NCBI RefSeq assembly: GCF_039522365.1
Contig: NZ_BAAADJ010000004.1
Location: 248,001 to 312,000, forward strand
Direction: 5' to 3'
From: Bacillus carboniphilus
GTDB taxonomy: Bacteria; Bacillota; Bacilli; Bacillales; JC228
DNA: 64,000 nt
Part shown: piece after piece, positions 15,720 to 24,441 of the stretch
Layout: each line of letters begins with the position of its first letter
How positions within the stretch are numbered: the stretch's first letter is position 1
Translations under genes and position numbers: made by a program
The notes under the pieces: generated by a model
What the model was told of the DNA's origin: nothing
Databases searched by the model: none
The model's input: the letters and a program-made list of their open reading frames with translations, nothing else

Positions 15720-15897
15720 GGACAGAGGTTCCGTTATATCCCTAAAAATGGGCGTTTTTTGGATATAGCCGGACTGTGGTTCCGTTATTTAGCTAAAATC
15801 AGGCAAAATAACCTCAAAAAACACCGAATAACGGAACGTGAGTCCGCTTGACCCTCAAAAACCGGTATTTTCATTAAAATAACGGATTCTGTGTCCA
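15720..15897. repeat. Nested inverted-repeat element
   Basis: Two forward boxes GGAC(A/T)G(A/T)GGTTCCGTTAT (15720 and 15771) face two reverse boxes AATAACGGA..(T/G)GAGTCC type (15826 and 15879). Together they make an outer and an inner palindrome, 178 bp overall. This is a different family from REP-A, B and C. The remaining DNA to 16098 holds nothing I can support. Confidence 0.7.
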
Positions 15898-16098
15898 CCA
15901 CGCTCCGCATCGCCTCACCTCGTCACAGCTCGTCACTCCACCCCCGGTCGGATGCAGTCCCCAAACAACAGACAAGGACCAACCGCCGCCACCCCAAAAA
16001 AAGAAGCTGCCCCACCTAATGAGTACAGCCCCTTTCTAAAAGTTAAACGTTACAGCCAGCCACCGAACCGAAACTTCCCCTGGCTCAGCCTACAAACC

Positions 16099-17703
16099 CT
16101 ACTCCTTATCCACAACATCCGCATACTCAAAATACGTATGCCCAATGTAGTTCTTCGTCACACCTTTTACATGTGGTTTGACTAGATAAGAATCTTCATA
16201 GAAATAAAGAGGAATGACAGACATTTCGTCCATTAAGATTTGTTCAGCTTTGGCGTAGTTAGCCATGCGCTTTTCTTGATCTGTAATTGCTCGATTTTCT
16301 TCCATAAGCGCATCATATTCTTTGTTCACCCAACGAGAATCATCCGCTGTGTTAATGGACTCGAACAACGTGAGGTTTGTCATTGGATCTAAGTAATCCC
16401 CAGTCCAACCGTCACGAGCAATAGCAAAGTTTCCATTTTCTAATTCATCCCAGTAAACTTTGGATTCCATCGTACGGATACTCACTTCCACGCCAAGATT
16501 TTCCTTCCACATACTTTGGATGGCTTGTGCAATATCTTTGTCACGTTGACTTGCCATCGTTAAAAAGTCAATTTCAGGCATGCCTTCTCCATTTGGATAG
16601 CCTGCTTCCGCTAGCAACTTCCTAGCTTCCTCAATGTTTTCTTCGAATAAAGGTCCTACAACATCACGGTATTCCTTATTTTGCTCAACACCATGTGGCA
16701 TTCCGTATGGAACGAAACCGAAGGCCGGTCTCTCCGTTGATTGCATAACATTTTCAACGATTTGTTGACGGTTCATCGCCATACCGAATGCTTTTCTTAC
16801 ACGCGGGTCATCAAAAGGCTCCACCGTTGTATTCACATCAAAATAGTAGGTACCGATACGTGGGGCAACGGTATACTCAGATGAATCCTTGTATTGTTGC
16901 ATTGCTTCAGCACTTAAGTTGTCTGCAACATCAATTTCACCATTCATGTAAGCAGCCAATTCAGCTTCTGGTGCTTCAATAAATACGATTTCCAGTGTAT
17001 CTAGTTTTACATTATCCGCATTCAAGTAATTCGGGTTCTTCTTCAGAACATATTTCTCTTTTGGCTTGATTTCTTCAAGCGTGAATGGACCCGTAGACAA
17101 GTACGTATCCGTTGAACTAGTCCAGTTTCCTTCACCCTCTACTACATCTTTTCTAACCGGGTAATAGGACGTTGCACACAATAGATTTAAGAAATATGTA
17201 GTGGGATTCTCAAGCTCTACCTCAAGGGTATGCTCATCCACAGCCTTAACTCCAACCTCATCGGCACTTACGTTTCCTTCATTGTAAGCAAGACCATTTT
17301 TTAAATAATACAAGTCAAACGCTGCACCTGATGCGACATCTGGATTTAACACTCGTTTCCATGAGTATTCAAAGTCATGCGCCGTAACTGATTCACCATC
17401 ACTCCATTTCGCATCTGGGTCGATTTTAAAAGTATACTTTGTTCCGGTTTCATCCACAGTCGTTTCTGCTGCTAATGACGGAACTGGAATCCCCTCAGGC
17501 CCAATGGTGTAAAGGCCTCTAAATAGGTTCTGTAGAACTACAGATGAACGGGAGTAAACGTTTAAAGTTGGATCCAATGTTTCCGGTTCACCTGGTAATG
17601 CATAGACTACGGTTTTCCCATCTGAACCTCCACTTTGTGAACTACAAGCAGAAATCAGTGCAACGGCTGCCAACAGCGTGAAAAACAATAACCATTTCTT
17701 CAT
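16099..17703 (-). CDS. Peptide ABC transporter substrate-binding lipoprotein
   Basis: About 534 residues. ATG 17703 is preferred over one two codons earlier because AGGGGG lies 7 bases away. A lipoprotein signal with the lipobox LISAC anchors it outside the membrane. The body is a cluster C binding protein of the OppA/DppE type (DPTLNVYSRSSVVLQNLFRG near the N-terminus, KWSDGESVTAHDFEYSWKRV, DGWTGDYLDPMT in the second half). It is last in a B-C-D-F-binding-protein operon, with a 69-base gap before it that may allow separate expression. Confidence 0.9.
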   Translation of the reverse strand: MKKWLLFFTLLAAVALISACSSQSGGSDGKTVVYALPGEPETLDPTLNVYSRSSVVLQNLFRGLYTIGPEGIPVPSLAAETTVDETGTKYTFKIDPDAKWSDGESVTAHDFEYSWKRVLNPDVASGAAFDLYYLKNGLAYNEGNVSADEVGVKAVDEHTLEVELENPTTYFLNLLCATSYYPVRKDVVEGEGNWTSSTDTYLSTGPFTLEEIKPKEKYVLKKNPNYLNADNVKLDTLEIVFIEAPEAELAAYMNGEIDVADNLSAEAMQQYKDSSEYTVAPRIGTYYFDVNTTVEPFDDPRVRKAFGMAMNRQQIVENVMQSTERPAFGFVPYGMPHGVEQNKEYRDVVGPLFEENIEEARKLLAEAGYPNGEGMPEIDFLTMASQRDKDIAQAIQSMWKENLGVEVSIRTMESKVYWDELENGNFAIARDGWTGDYLDPMTNLTLFESINTADDSRWVNKEYDALMEENRAITDQEKRMANYAKAEQILMDEMSVIPLYFYEDSYLVKPHVKGVTKNYIGHTYFEYADVVDKE

Positions 17704-17772
17704 TTCCATCCCCCTAACTTTCTTGCTTAAAATTTATTAGGTTAACCTGAGAAATTTCAGGATAATCTACAC

Positions 17773-18759
17773 TCAATGATGTACAGCATGACAGGCGACC
17801 TTGTGACCATTCCCAATATCCTTCAGTTGAGGTTTTTCATGGGCACAAGTTTCGAAAGCCAGCGGACACCTCGTACGAAACGCACAGCCACTTGGTGGGT
17901 TCATCGGACTTGGAACGTCCCCTTTTAGACGAATTCTCTCCGTTTTCTCAGCCAAATCTGGATCTGGAATGGTTGCAGCTGACAGCAAAGCCTGAGTATA
18001 CGGATGCTGCATGTTTGTATACAGCTCATGGGCCGCTGCCACTTCTACCATCGACCCCAAATACATAACCCCAATTTGATGTGATAAGTGCCTCACCATC
18101 GATAAATCATGCGAAATGAACAAATAGGTTAATCCGAACTTTTCTTGAAGTTCCTCAAGCATGTTCACAACTTGCGCCTGAATCGAAACATCCAGTGCTG
18201 AAATTGGCTCATCACAAACGATGAACTCTGGCTCTACCGCAAGGGCACGCGCAATACCAATACGCTGTCGTTGTCCACCTGAGAATTCATGTGGGTAGCG
18301 GTTCGCATGGTCCCGCTTGAGTCCAACAAGCTCAATCAGCTCATGAACACGGTCCACCCGATCCTTCCCCTGTAAAATTTTATGAACATCCAAGGGATCC
18401 CCAATGATATCCCCAACAGTCATTCGAGGATCCAGGGACGCATAAGGATCCTGAAAAATCATTTGCATTTTTTTACGAAAAGGAAGCATCTCTTTATGTT
18501 TCAAATGTTCAACATGCTCCCCATCAAAAACAATCTCCCCAGCAGTAGGCTCATACAACTTTAAGAGGGTTCTTCCGATCGTTGATTTTCCACAACCGGA
18601 TTCCCCTACAAGCCCAAAGGTCTCCCCTTTTTTAATCGTAAAACTTACATCATCGACGGCTTTTAGTACGGTATTTTTTTTACCAAAGAAGCCTTTCTTC
18701 ATGACAAAATGCTTCTTTACATTCCGTAGCTCAACTAATGTCTCCCCTGTCTTTGCCAT
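17773..18759 (-). CDS. Peptide ABC transporter ATP-binding protein (DppF/OppF type)
   Basis: 328 residues. Walker [11 protein letters not shown]-loop [11 protein letters not shown], signature [15 protein letters not shown], Walker [13 protein letters not shown] and the C-terminal oligopeptide-transporter extension with its Cys cluster ([14 protein letters not shown]), which in this family can hold an iron-sulfur cluster. It pairs with the DppD-type ATPase one base upstream. ATG 18759 has GGAGGTGACGG ahead of it, lying in the end of the previous gene, which indicates translational coupling. Confidence 0.93.
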   Translation of the reverse strand: MAKTGETLVELRNVKKHFVMKKGFFGKKNTVLKAVDDVSFTIKKGETFGLVGESGCGKSTIGRTLLKLYEPTAGEIVFDGEHVEHLKHKEMLPFRKKMQMIFQDPYASLDPRMTVGDIIGDPLDVHKILQGKDRVDRVHELIELVGLKRDHANRYPHEFSGGQRQRIGIARALAVEPEFIVCDEPISALDVSIQAQVVNMLEELQEKFGLTYLFISHDLSMVRHLSHQIGVMYLGSMVEVAAAHELYTNMQHPYTQALLSAATIPDPDLAEKTERIRLKGDVPSPMNPPSGCAFRTRCPLAFETCAHEKPQLKDIGNGHKVACHAVHH

Positions 18760-18760
18760 C

Positions 18761-19759
18761 TTACACCGTCACCTCCTTCTCCACTTTCGGAGCCTTCGGA
18801 TGCAGTAACCAACAGGCTGTCTGGTGGGTATCCGAAAGCTGTGTTTGAGCTGGTGGAATCTCTTCACAGATTCTCATCGCATGCTCACATCTTGCTGCAA
18901 ACGGACATCCTTTTGGAGGGGCTAGTAAATCTGGCGGACTCCCCGGGATTGGAACTAGTTTTTTCTTTTCTCCTGTTGGTGCTTTTGGAACTGAACGAAG
19001 TAGTCCCCACGTGTATGGATGCTTCGGGTTATAAAAAACCTCCCGAGTCGTGCCCTCCTCCACAATGGTTCCTCCATACATCACAATGATCCGGCTGCAC
19101 ATGCTGGCTACCACACCTAAATCATGTGTGACCATAACAATGGAGGTATTCAGCTTGCTTTTTAAATCCTTCATCAAGTCTAAAATTTGGGCTTGAATCG
19201 TCACATCCAGTGCCGTCGTTGGTTCATCTGCAATCAATAGTTTGGGATTACAGGAAAGCGCAATCGCAATCATGACTCTTTGCCTCATCCCACCTGAAAA
19301 CTCATGCGGATACTGATTGAGTCGGCTTTCTGGACTCGGAATTTCTACTAATTTCAAAATCTCAATTGCCTTTTTTCTTGCTTCGGCTTTCGATAATCTT
19401 AGGTGAATCCGAATCGGTTCCATGATTTGATCCCCGATTGTGAAGAGCGGATTTAATGATGTCATCGGGTCCTGAAAAATCATTCCAATATCATTTCCTT
19501 GAAGCTTCCGCATTTCTTTATGTTGGATTTCCAATAGATTATGGCCTGCAAAGTTCATTCGCTCTGCTTCCACTGTGGCATTGTCTGGGAGTAGCCCCAT
19601 GATGGAGAGCATGGAAACACTTTTTCCGGAGCCAGACTCTCCTACGATACCAATCGATTCCCCTTTATCAATATGAAAGGAAATGCCTCGGACGGCTTGA
19701 ACTTGCCCAGCATCTATATGGAAGGTCGTTTTTAAATCTTTCACTTGAAGTAGTTTCAT
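18761..19759 (-). CDS. Peptide ABC transporter ATP-binding protein (DppD/OppD type)
   Basis: 332 residues with Walker [10 protein letters not shown]-loop [12 protein letters not shown], signature [15 protein letters not shown] and Walker [13 protein letters not shown]. The OppD-style C-terminal region contains the Cys motif [15 protein letters not shown]. It forms the heterodimeric ATPase with the neighbouring DppF-type subunit. Confidence 0.93.
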   Translation of the reverse strand: MKLLQVKDLKTTFHIDAGQVQAVRGISFHIDKGESIGIVGESGSGKSVSMLSIMGLLPDNATVEAERMNFAGHNLLEIQHKEMRKLQGNDIGMIFQDPMTSLNPLFTIGDQIMEPIRIHLRLSKAEARKKAIEILKLVEIPSPESRLNQYPHEFSGGMRQRVMIAIALSCNPKLLIADEPTTALDVTIQAQILDLMKDLKSKLNTSIVMVTHDLGVVASMCSRIIVMYGGTIVEEGTTREVFYNPKHPYTWGLLRSVPKAPTGEKKKLVPIPGSPPDLLAPPKGCPFAARCEHAMRICEEIPPAQTQLSDTHQTACWLLHPKAPKVEKEVTV

Positions 19760-19772
19760 CGTAACACCAGCC

Positions 19773-20750
19773 TTACTTCTTTAGTCTCGGATCGAGTGCA
19801 TCACGTAGGCCATCGCCAATAAAATTAAGAGAAAACATCGTTATACTAATAGCAAGTGCCGGGAACAACATTTGATACGGTTCAGTGAAAATAGTTGGTA
19901 TCGCATCATTGACAAGCGTCCCCCAACTTGCAATCGGAACTTGAATCCCGATACCAAGAAAGCTTAGAAAGGCTTCAGCAAAAATAGCGGACGGCACTAG
20001 GAATGTAACCGTTACGATAATCGGCCCCATACTGTTCGGGAACAAATGCTTAAATAAAATTCTAAATTGAGAAGAACCGATACAACGTGCAGCGAGCGCA
20101 TACTCCTGATGTTTCAGTGTAATCACCTGTGACCGCACTATCCGGGCGGTTCCAATCCACGATGTAATACAGAGTGCAATAATGATACTTTGAAGAGAGT
20201 TACCCAAGAACAACATCACCAGGATGATGTATAACAGGTCAGGGATTCCAATTAGCATATCGACAATTCGCATCATGATCATGTCGATTCGTCCACCAAA
20301 AAATCCAGAAATTCCTCCGTAAATCACACCAATGACCATGTTAATGGCTGCAGCCACAAACCCAATGGTTAAACTGATACGTGCGCCGTACAAAGTCCGA
20401 ATGAATATATCTCGTCCAAATTTATCCGTTCCAAACCAATGCTCAGCAGAAGGGCCCTGGTTTCCATTTTCAATATCCTGACCGTCATATGTATACTCCG
20501 AAAACATGGGACCAAAAATGGCTGCAAGGGTGATTAGAATCACCACGCAAAGACCAAACATGGCGAGAGGATCCTTTCGAAAACGAGACCAGGCATCCGC
20601 CCAGTACGATTTACTGGGACGAGCAATGTACTCACTATTTAAGTCCATTTTTGAACCCAGTTTCTCAAACATTTCATCCGGTATATCTTTTAAATTATGA
20701 AAATCGGTGATTTCTACATTATCTTTTTTGTAGCTTACTAAATTCGCCAA
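19773..20750 (-). CDS. Peptide ABC transporter permease (DppC/OppC type)
   Basis: 325 residues from a TTG start. A cytoplasmic N-terminal extension precedes the first helix, and the DppC signature HWFGTDKFGRDIFIRTLYG is followed by five more helices. The EAA loop for ATPase contact is visible as EYALAARCIGSSQFRILFKH. The gene is 8 bases downstream of the DppB-type permease, its heterodimer partner. Confidence 0.92.
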   Translation of the reverse strand: MANLVSYKKDNVEITDFHNLKDIPDEMFEKLGSKMDLNSEYIARPSKSYWADAWSRFRKDPLAMFGLCVVILITLAAIFGPMFSEYTYDGQDIENGNQGPSAEHWFGTDKFGRDIFIRTLYGARISLTIGFVAAAINMVIGVIYGGISGFFGGRIDMIMMRIVDMLIGIPDLLYIILVMLFLGNSLQSIIIALCITSWIGTARIVRSQVITLKHQEYALAARCIGSSQFRILFKHLFPNSMGPIIVTVTFLVPSAIFAEAFLSFLGIGIQVPIASWGTLVNDAIPTIFTEPYQMLFPALAISITMFSLNFIGDGLRDALDPRLKK

Positions 20751-20758
20751 ACCATCAC

Positions 20759-21685
20759 CTACTCATCGATTTTTACGCGCCGATCAATAATAGCGTAGAA
20801 AATATCTACAATGAGATTCGCTAAAATGATCAAGGCTCCAAAAAATACAGTCATCGCTAAAATGACGGCATAATCTCGGTCACTAATTCCGGTTACGAAA
20901 TCTCTTCCGATTCCAGGAATCGAAAAAATCCGTTCGATTACAAAGCTTCCCGTTAACAGAATGGCAATCAGCGGACCTAAATAGGTAATTACCGGAATAA
21001 TCGCATTCTTCAAAGCATGTTTTCCGAGCACGACCATTTCGTGCACACCTTTGGCTCTAGCTGTTCGAATATAATCTTGGCGCATGACCTCAAGCATGCT
21101 TGAACGCATCAGCCGAGCAATGTAAGCAATCGGGTAAAACGATAGTCCTGCCACCGGGAGAATGTAATGCTTCCAGCTCGATAAACCGAAAGTTGGTAAT
21201 AGATTCAACACCACTGCAAATAAAAAGAGTAAGAGAACCGCGATAACAAAGTTTGGGATCGATATCCCAATGGTTGCTATAATCATCGATATCCAATCCG
21301 GCCACTTCCCCCGTTTGACCGCAGAAATAATACCAAGAGGAATCCCCACTAATAAAGCAACGAGGATTGCAATCAATCCCACTTTGGCGGACACAGGAAA
21401 GCCTTGCTTAATTAAATCGTTTACGTGAAGATCCTGCTGCTTAAAGGAAAATCCAAAATCTAATTGGGCAATACTTTTTATGTAATTGAAGTACTGAACA
21501 TGCAAAGGGTCATTCAGCCCGTACTTTTCCTCAACCTTCTCAAGCACTGATTTCGGAACATTCCGTTGTTCAGAAGGACTAAATGGACCTCCCGGAACTG
21601 CATGCATTAAAAAAAAGGTAATGGTTGTTAAAAAAAACAAAGTCAACAAACCAGCCAATATTCTCTTTACGATGTAACCGCCCAC
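20759..21685 (-). CDS. Peptide ABC transporter permease (DppB/OppB type)
   Basis: 308 residues from GTG 21685, which follows AGGGGAGGGG. Six membrane helices and the EAA loop DYIRTARAKGVHEMVVLGKH are present, and the N-terminus IVKRILAGLLTLFFLTTITF is typical of DppB. First gene of the operon. The 320-base upstream region is A/T-rich and includes a CodY-box-like sequence. Confidence 0.92.
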   Translation of the reverse strand: MGGYIVKRILAGLLTLFFLTTITFFLMHAVPGGPFSPSEQRNVPKSVLEKVEEKYGLNDPLHVQYFNYIKSIAQLDFGFSFKQQDLHVNDLIKQGFPVSAKVGLIAILVALLVGIPLGIISAVKRGKWPDWISMIIATIGISIPNFVIAVLLLFLFAVVLNLLPTFGLSSWKHYILPVAGLSFYPIAYIARLMRSSMLEVMRQDYIRTARAKGVHEMVVLGKHALKNAIIPVITYLGPLIAILLTGSFVIERIFSIPGIGRDFVTGISDRDYAVILAMTVFFGALIILANLIVDIFYAIIDRRVKIDE

Positions 21686-21960
21686 GTTACCCCTCCCCTA
21701 AAACCAATTTTGAATCAAATATGTAAGGTCTGTACCTTCTCCCCAAATCCCCCTTTTGTTTCCTAATATTTCTATAATTTAAAGTCATAGATTCATATAT
21801 ACGAGATTCTATTACAAAAAACCTGCTAACATGACATAATATTATAAATTTTATGAATTTTGTAACGATTATTTTGTTGACTTTTAATAGAATCGCAAGG
21901 AATAACAGACTAAAAGCCTAGCCGTAAGTAGGGGTAATTTCTTGATATTTTTTTCCCATA
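21686..21960. other. Upstream region of the dipeptide operon, weak CodY-like box
   Basis: AATTTTATGAATTTT at 21847-21861 matches the CodY consensus AATTTTCWGAAAATT at 12 of 15 positions, and dipeptide operons are classic CodY targets. A/T-rich DNA yields such matches by chance, so this is only a candidate. No other feature is supported. Confidence 0.3.
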
Positions 21961-22000
21961 AAAAAAGCAAAGGTCAGTAGAAACATTCCACTGACCTTTG
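21961..22000 (-). terminator. Terminator of the truncated SASP gene
   Basis: AAAGGTCAGT pairs with ACTGACCTTT. On the minus strand the stem is followed by GCTTTTTT. Confidence 0.85.
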
Positions 22001-22006
22001 TTACGA

Positions 22007-22098
22007 TTACTGCTGCTCCAACTGTTCCTCGGCCTTTTTACCCATCTTCCCGCAGTTATTTCCACTTCAGGTACAAGTAATTTGTTTTGGTTTCCCAT
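22007..22098 (-). pseudogene. Internally deleted spore-protein gene (SASP remnant)
   Basis: The start MGNQNKLLVPEVE matches the N-terminus of alpha/beta SASPs and the end, read one frame over, is GKMGKKAEEQLEQQ followed by a stop, matching the C-terminus of the intact gene at 9755. The middle, including the germination-protease site, is missing, and the two ends are in different frames. The native terminator remains. This is a deletion pseudogene of a second SASP copy. Confidence 0.75.
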
Positions 22099-22198
22099 AA
22101 CTTTATATTAAAAATCTACTTGTAGACAGATTTCGACACCAGAAATTACATTCCTCATTCAAATACTACTTAGTTCAAATAGTCTAGCATATTTTATA

Positions 22199-22208
22199 CA
22201 AACGTTTG
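22199..22208. promoter_or_regulatory. CAAACGTTTG palindrome (copy 3)
   Basis: TATACAAACGTTTGTTTGA, the same core as at four other sites. It lies between the SASP remnant and the toxin-antitoxin-like locus with no gene attached. Confidence 0.35.
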
Positions 22209-22348
22209 TTTGAAAATGTTTCCTTTTTCATCAACTGTACATCCTGCTGAGATCACAAGCTAACCTATCTCAGACTTAAGGTCTAATTTCACTTTGCCCA
22301 AAAACAAATCCACTTCAATCCAATGTTTATTTCATGTATAATTAGAAT

Positions 22349-22488
22349 ACAATAGAAAAAGAGAAGTGCTGCTAACACTTCTCCTTCGCAACCCCTACCG
22401 TCAGGGTGGTGGTTGTCAGACTTAATTATTTGTGTCGAAAACCACCCTTTTGCTTGCGACGGCGTAGGGTGGTTTTCTTGTTTCCTAG
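22349..22488 (+). ncRNA. Antitoxin-like antisense RNA, copy 2
   Basis: The promoter has -10 TATAAT at 22337-22342 and a TTCAAT -35 seventeen bases earlier. The transcript begins with hairpin GAGAAGTG/CACTTCTC, contains AGGGTGGTGGTTGTC (22403-22417), and ends with the terminator AACCACCCT...AGGGTGGTT. All of it is antisense to the 3' half of the small toxin-like mRNA on the other strand, the arrangement of RatA/txpA and SR4/bsrG type I systems. Confidence 0.7.
22353..22384 (-). terminator. Terminator of the toxin-like mRNA, copy 2
   Basis: The hairpin GAGAAGTGTTAGCAGCACTTC read on the minus strand is followed by TCTTTTTC. The same hairpin is the 5' end of the antisense RNA. Confidence 0.7.
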
Positions 22489-22572
22489 TACATTTTTCCG
22501 AAAGAGATATGCTCCAACTTCGCGAACAATCCCTTTTAGAACTTCACGTAGAAATTCAAGAAATGTTTCCAT
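22426..22572 (-). CDS. Small toxin-like protein of a type I-like module, copy 1
   Basis: 48 residues from ATG 22572 behind a strong AAGGAGGTGATAGTC. The N-terminal half is an amphipathic or membrane-active helix (METFLEFLREVLKGIVREVG) and the C-terminal half is strongly basic (KKTTLRRRKQKGG). In the mRNA the ribosome binding site is partly folded into a CTTTCCGAA/TTCGGGAAG stem, and the 5' leader (22613-22628) can pair with the 3' end (22403-22417). Both features are known from translationally inert full-length type I toxin mRNAs. A second copy at 40428 keeps both structures with different bases. Toxicity is inferred only. Confidence 0.65.
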   Translation of the reverse strand: METFLEFLREVLKGIVREVGAYLFRKNVLGNKKTTLRRRKQKGGFRHK

Positions 22573-22752
22573 GACTATCACCTCCTTCCCGAAAAGATTC
22601 GGAAAGAAGCGTGACAACCAACCACCCTAACAATATTAAGCTGCTAAAAATATGATAGCACATTAGTCTACCAGATTCTACAAAAACAGGAACACTTGTT
22701 CTTGTTTTTGTGTTCCGGAAAGGTACCAAGATAGCTGTCACATTCATCTATA

Positions 22753-22776
22753 GTGGGACACCAAACCTGTCCCTAC
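22753..22776 (+). repeat. REP-A copy 12 (one arm short)
   Basis: GTGGGACA and CCTGTCCC are present but the third arm has decayed. The CTA after the middle arm is the TAG of the TauE/SafE gene. Confidence 0.75.
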
Positions 22777-23585
22777 AGCCCTTGAAAAATCAACCTCACC
22801 CCAACAACTACTAACAAGATTCGTAGTACCAAAATTACAGTATTCACCTGCAACCTATGATTCAAGAAAGCACCAAGCTTCGCCCCAATCCACGCACCTG
22901 GAGCCAGCGCCAGAGCCCACAACCACTGGACATTACCTAATTGAATATGAGCTGCTGAACCCACAATGGCTGATAAGAACACCATAAGCATAGAGGTTGC
23001 CACGGCTACTTGGGCTGGGAATCTGAATAGGATTAGCATCGTTGGCACCATCAAGGAACCGCCCCCAATCCCGAATAACCCGGATAGTACACCGACAAAA
23101 AAGGAAATGACCACCGCTATGACGGGTTGGAATTGATATGTATGCGTCTCTCCACTAGGATCTACATAAGTCCGAACCGCGCCTAACTGCTTTTGACTAG
23201 GCTTCAAGTACTTCCTAACACTTAGAACGATAGAAATAAAAATAATAAATGCGCCAAAGCATACGTAAAACACATTCAAATCAATCGATTTATTCACAAG
23301 AGCCCCTACGTAAGCCCCCGGACCGCTTCCGATAAAGAAAATCAGACCTGCTTTATAATCGACCTTTTTCTGCTTTAGATAAGACAGCGTTGAAGATAAG
23401 CCGGTGACAATTAAGATGATAATAGACGTCCCCACTGCCAATTGTGGTGTCACCTCTGGCAACAGATTCGTATATGTACCAACGAATAACAATGCCGGTA
23501 CCACAATGATTCCGCCGCCTAATCCCACAAGGCTACCCAGCATCGCTCCTACTAAGCCAATCATGAAAAGTAAAATCCAGATCAT
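22773..23585 (-). CDS. TauE/SafE family anion permease
   Basis: 270 residues from ATG 23585 behind AGGAGG. About eight helices in two halves. The internal repeats show the glycine-rich motifs LVGLGGGIIVVPALLF near residue 20 and LFGIGGGSLMVPTMLILF near 175, diagnostic of TauE/SafE sulfite or sulfoacetate exporters. No sulfur genes are adjacent, so the substrate is open. The stop codon is provided by REP-A. Confidence 0.9.
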   Translation of the reverse strand: MIWILLFMIGLVGAMLGSLVGLGGGIIVVPALLFVGTYTNLLPEVTPQLAVGTSIIILIVTGLSSTLSYLKQKKVDYKAGLIFFIGSGPGAYVGALVNKSIDLNVFYVCFGAFIIFISIVLSVRKYLKPSQKQLGAVRTYVDPSGETHTYQFQPVIAVVISFFVGVLSGLFGIGGGSLMVPTMLILFRFPAQVAVATSMLMVFLSAIVGSAAHIQLGNVQWLWALALAPGAWIGAKLGAFLNHRLQVNTVILVLRILLVVVGVRLIFQGL

Positions 23586-23628
23586 TTTCGCACCTCCTGT
23601 TGAAAACCGCCAAATATTTGTTAGCGAT

Positions 23629-23672
23629 CATGACTTATATAATAAGAATATACTAAAAAAGAGAACTGCGGT
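23629..23672 (+). pseudogene. Promoter fragment of the antitoxin-like RNA (fourth copy, degraded)
   Basis: TATATAATAAGAATATACTA followed by AAAAAAGAGAACTGCGG matches the promoter and first bases of the RNA at 10184 almost exactly, then similarity stops. Neither the terminator nor any toxin coding sequence remains. Confidence 0.6.
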
Positions 23673-23787
23673 TAATCCTCTTTGGATTTAGTAAAGTAAT
23701 GTTGTGACTATACGTGACGCAGGAGCAAAAGGATTAAAGGAGAAAACACCGAATACATAAAGGAGCTATATTTTTAAGGGGGAAAAC

Positions 23788-24339
23788 ATGATTTACTCTA
23801 AAACAGCCAAAACCATAGAAACAGATAGACTCCTTTTACGACTATTTACAGAATCAGATGCACCAGAGGTTACTACGCTTTGTAATAATTACAACCTTTA
23901 TAAGAACACTTTATATCTGCCCTATCCGTATTCCATTGAAGATGCCTTATCCTGGATAAAAAATCATCTTGATAACTTTAACAGTGATAAGCACTATGAG
24001 TTTGCAATTACCGATAAGGTTTCGGGAAAGTTATATGGAGCCATAGCATTGTCTAACCATCCAAAGTTTAATAATGGTGAGCTGGCTTATTGGGTCGGAG
24101 AGGAATATTGGGGGAATGGCTATGCTACCGAGGCAAGTAAAGCCATGCTCGAATTTGCCTTTATTGAAAAGCATTACCACAAAGTATTTGCTCGCTTCTT
24201 TCATACGAATCCGGCTTCCGGTAGGGTTATGGAGAAGATTGGGATGAAAAAAGAGGGAATTCTGAGAGATCATGTTATGAAGGAAAATGAATATCTGGAC
24301 TTGGTTTATTATGGGATTCTGGGACATGAGACGACATAA
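23788..24339 (+). CDS. GNAT acetyltransferase, RimJ/RimL type
   Basis: 183 residues from ATG 23788. RimL-like layout: ETDRLLLRLFTESDA at the start, the acetyl-CoA loop YWVGEEYWGNGYATEA in the middle, then FFHTNPASGRVMEKIGMKK and the closing DLVYYGIL. Members acetylate N-terminal amines of ribosomal proteins or small molecules. A strong terminator follows directly, so it is probably monocistronic. Confidence 0.88.
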   Translation: MIYSKTAKTIETDRLLLRLFTESDAPEVTTLCNNYNLYKNTLYLPYPYSIEDALSWIKNHLDNFNSDKHYEFAITDKVSGKLYGAIALSNHPKFNNGELAYWVGEEYWGNGYATEASKAMLEFAFIEKHYHKVFARFFHTNPASGRVMEKIGMKKEGILRDHVMKENEYLDLVYYGILGHETT

Positions 24340-24359
24340 AACGATTTTATAGAAGAAAG

Positions 24360-24401
24360 CAGGCCAAGAGAAGTTTTATTCATTCTCTTGGCCTGTTTTT
24401 A
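24360..24401 (+). terminator. Intrinsic terminator
   Basis: CAGGCCAAGAGA pairs with TCTCTTGGCCTG, a 12-bp perfect stem, followed by TTTTT. Confidence 0.92.
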
Positions 24402-24410
24402 TGTCAACCC

Positions 24411-24441
24411 GTGGGACACAAAACCTGTCCCCTTGTCCCAC
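24411..24441 (+). repeat. REP-A copy 13
   Basis: GTGGGACA, CCTGTCCCC and TGTCCCAC arms. The stop codon (TTA on this strand) of the lipoprotein gene begins at the next base. Confidence 0.85.
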
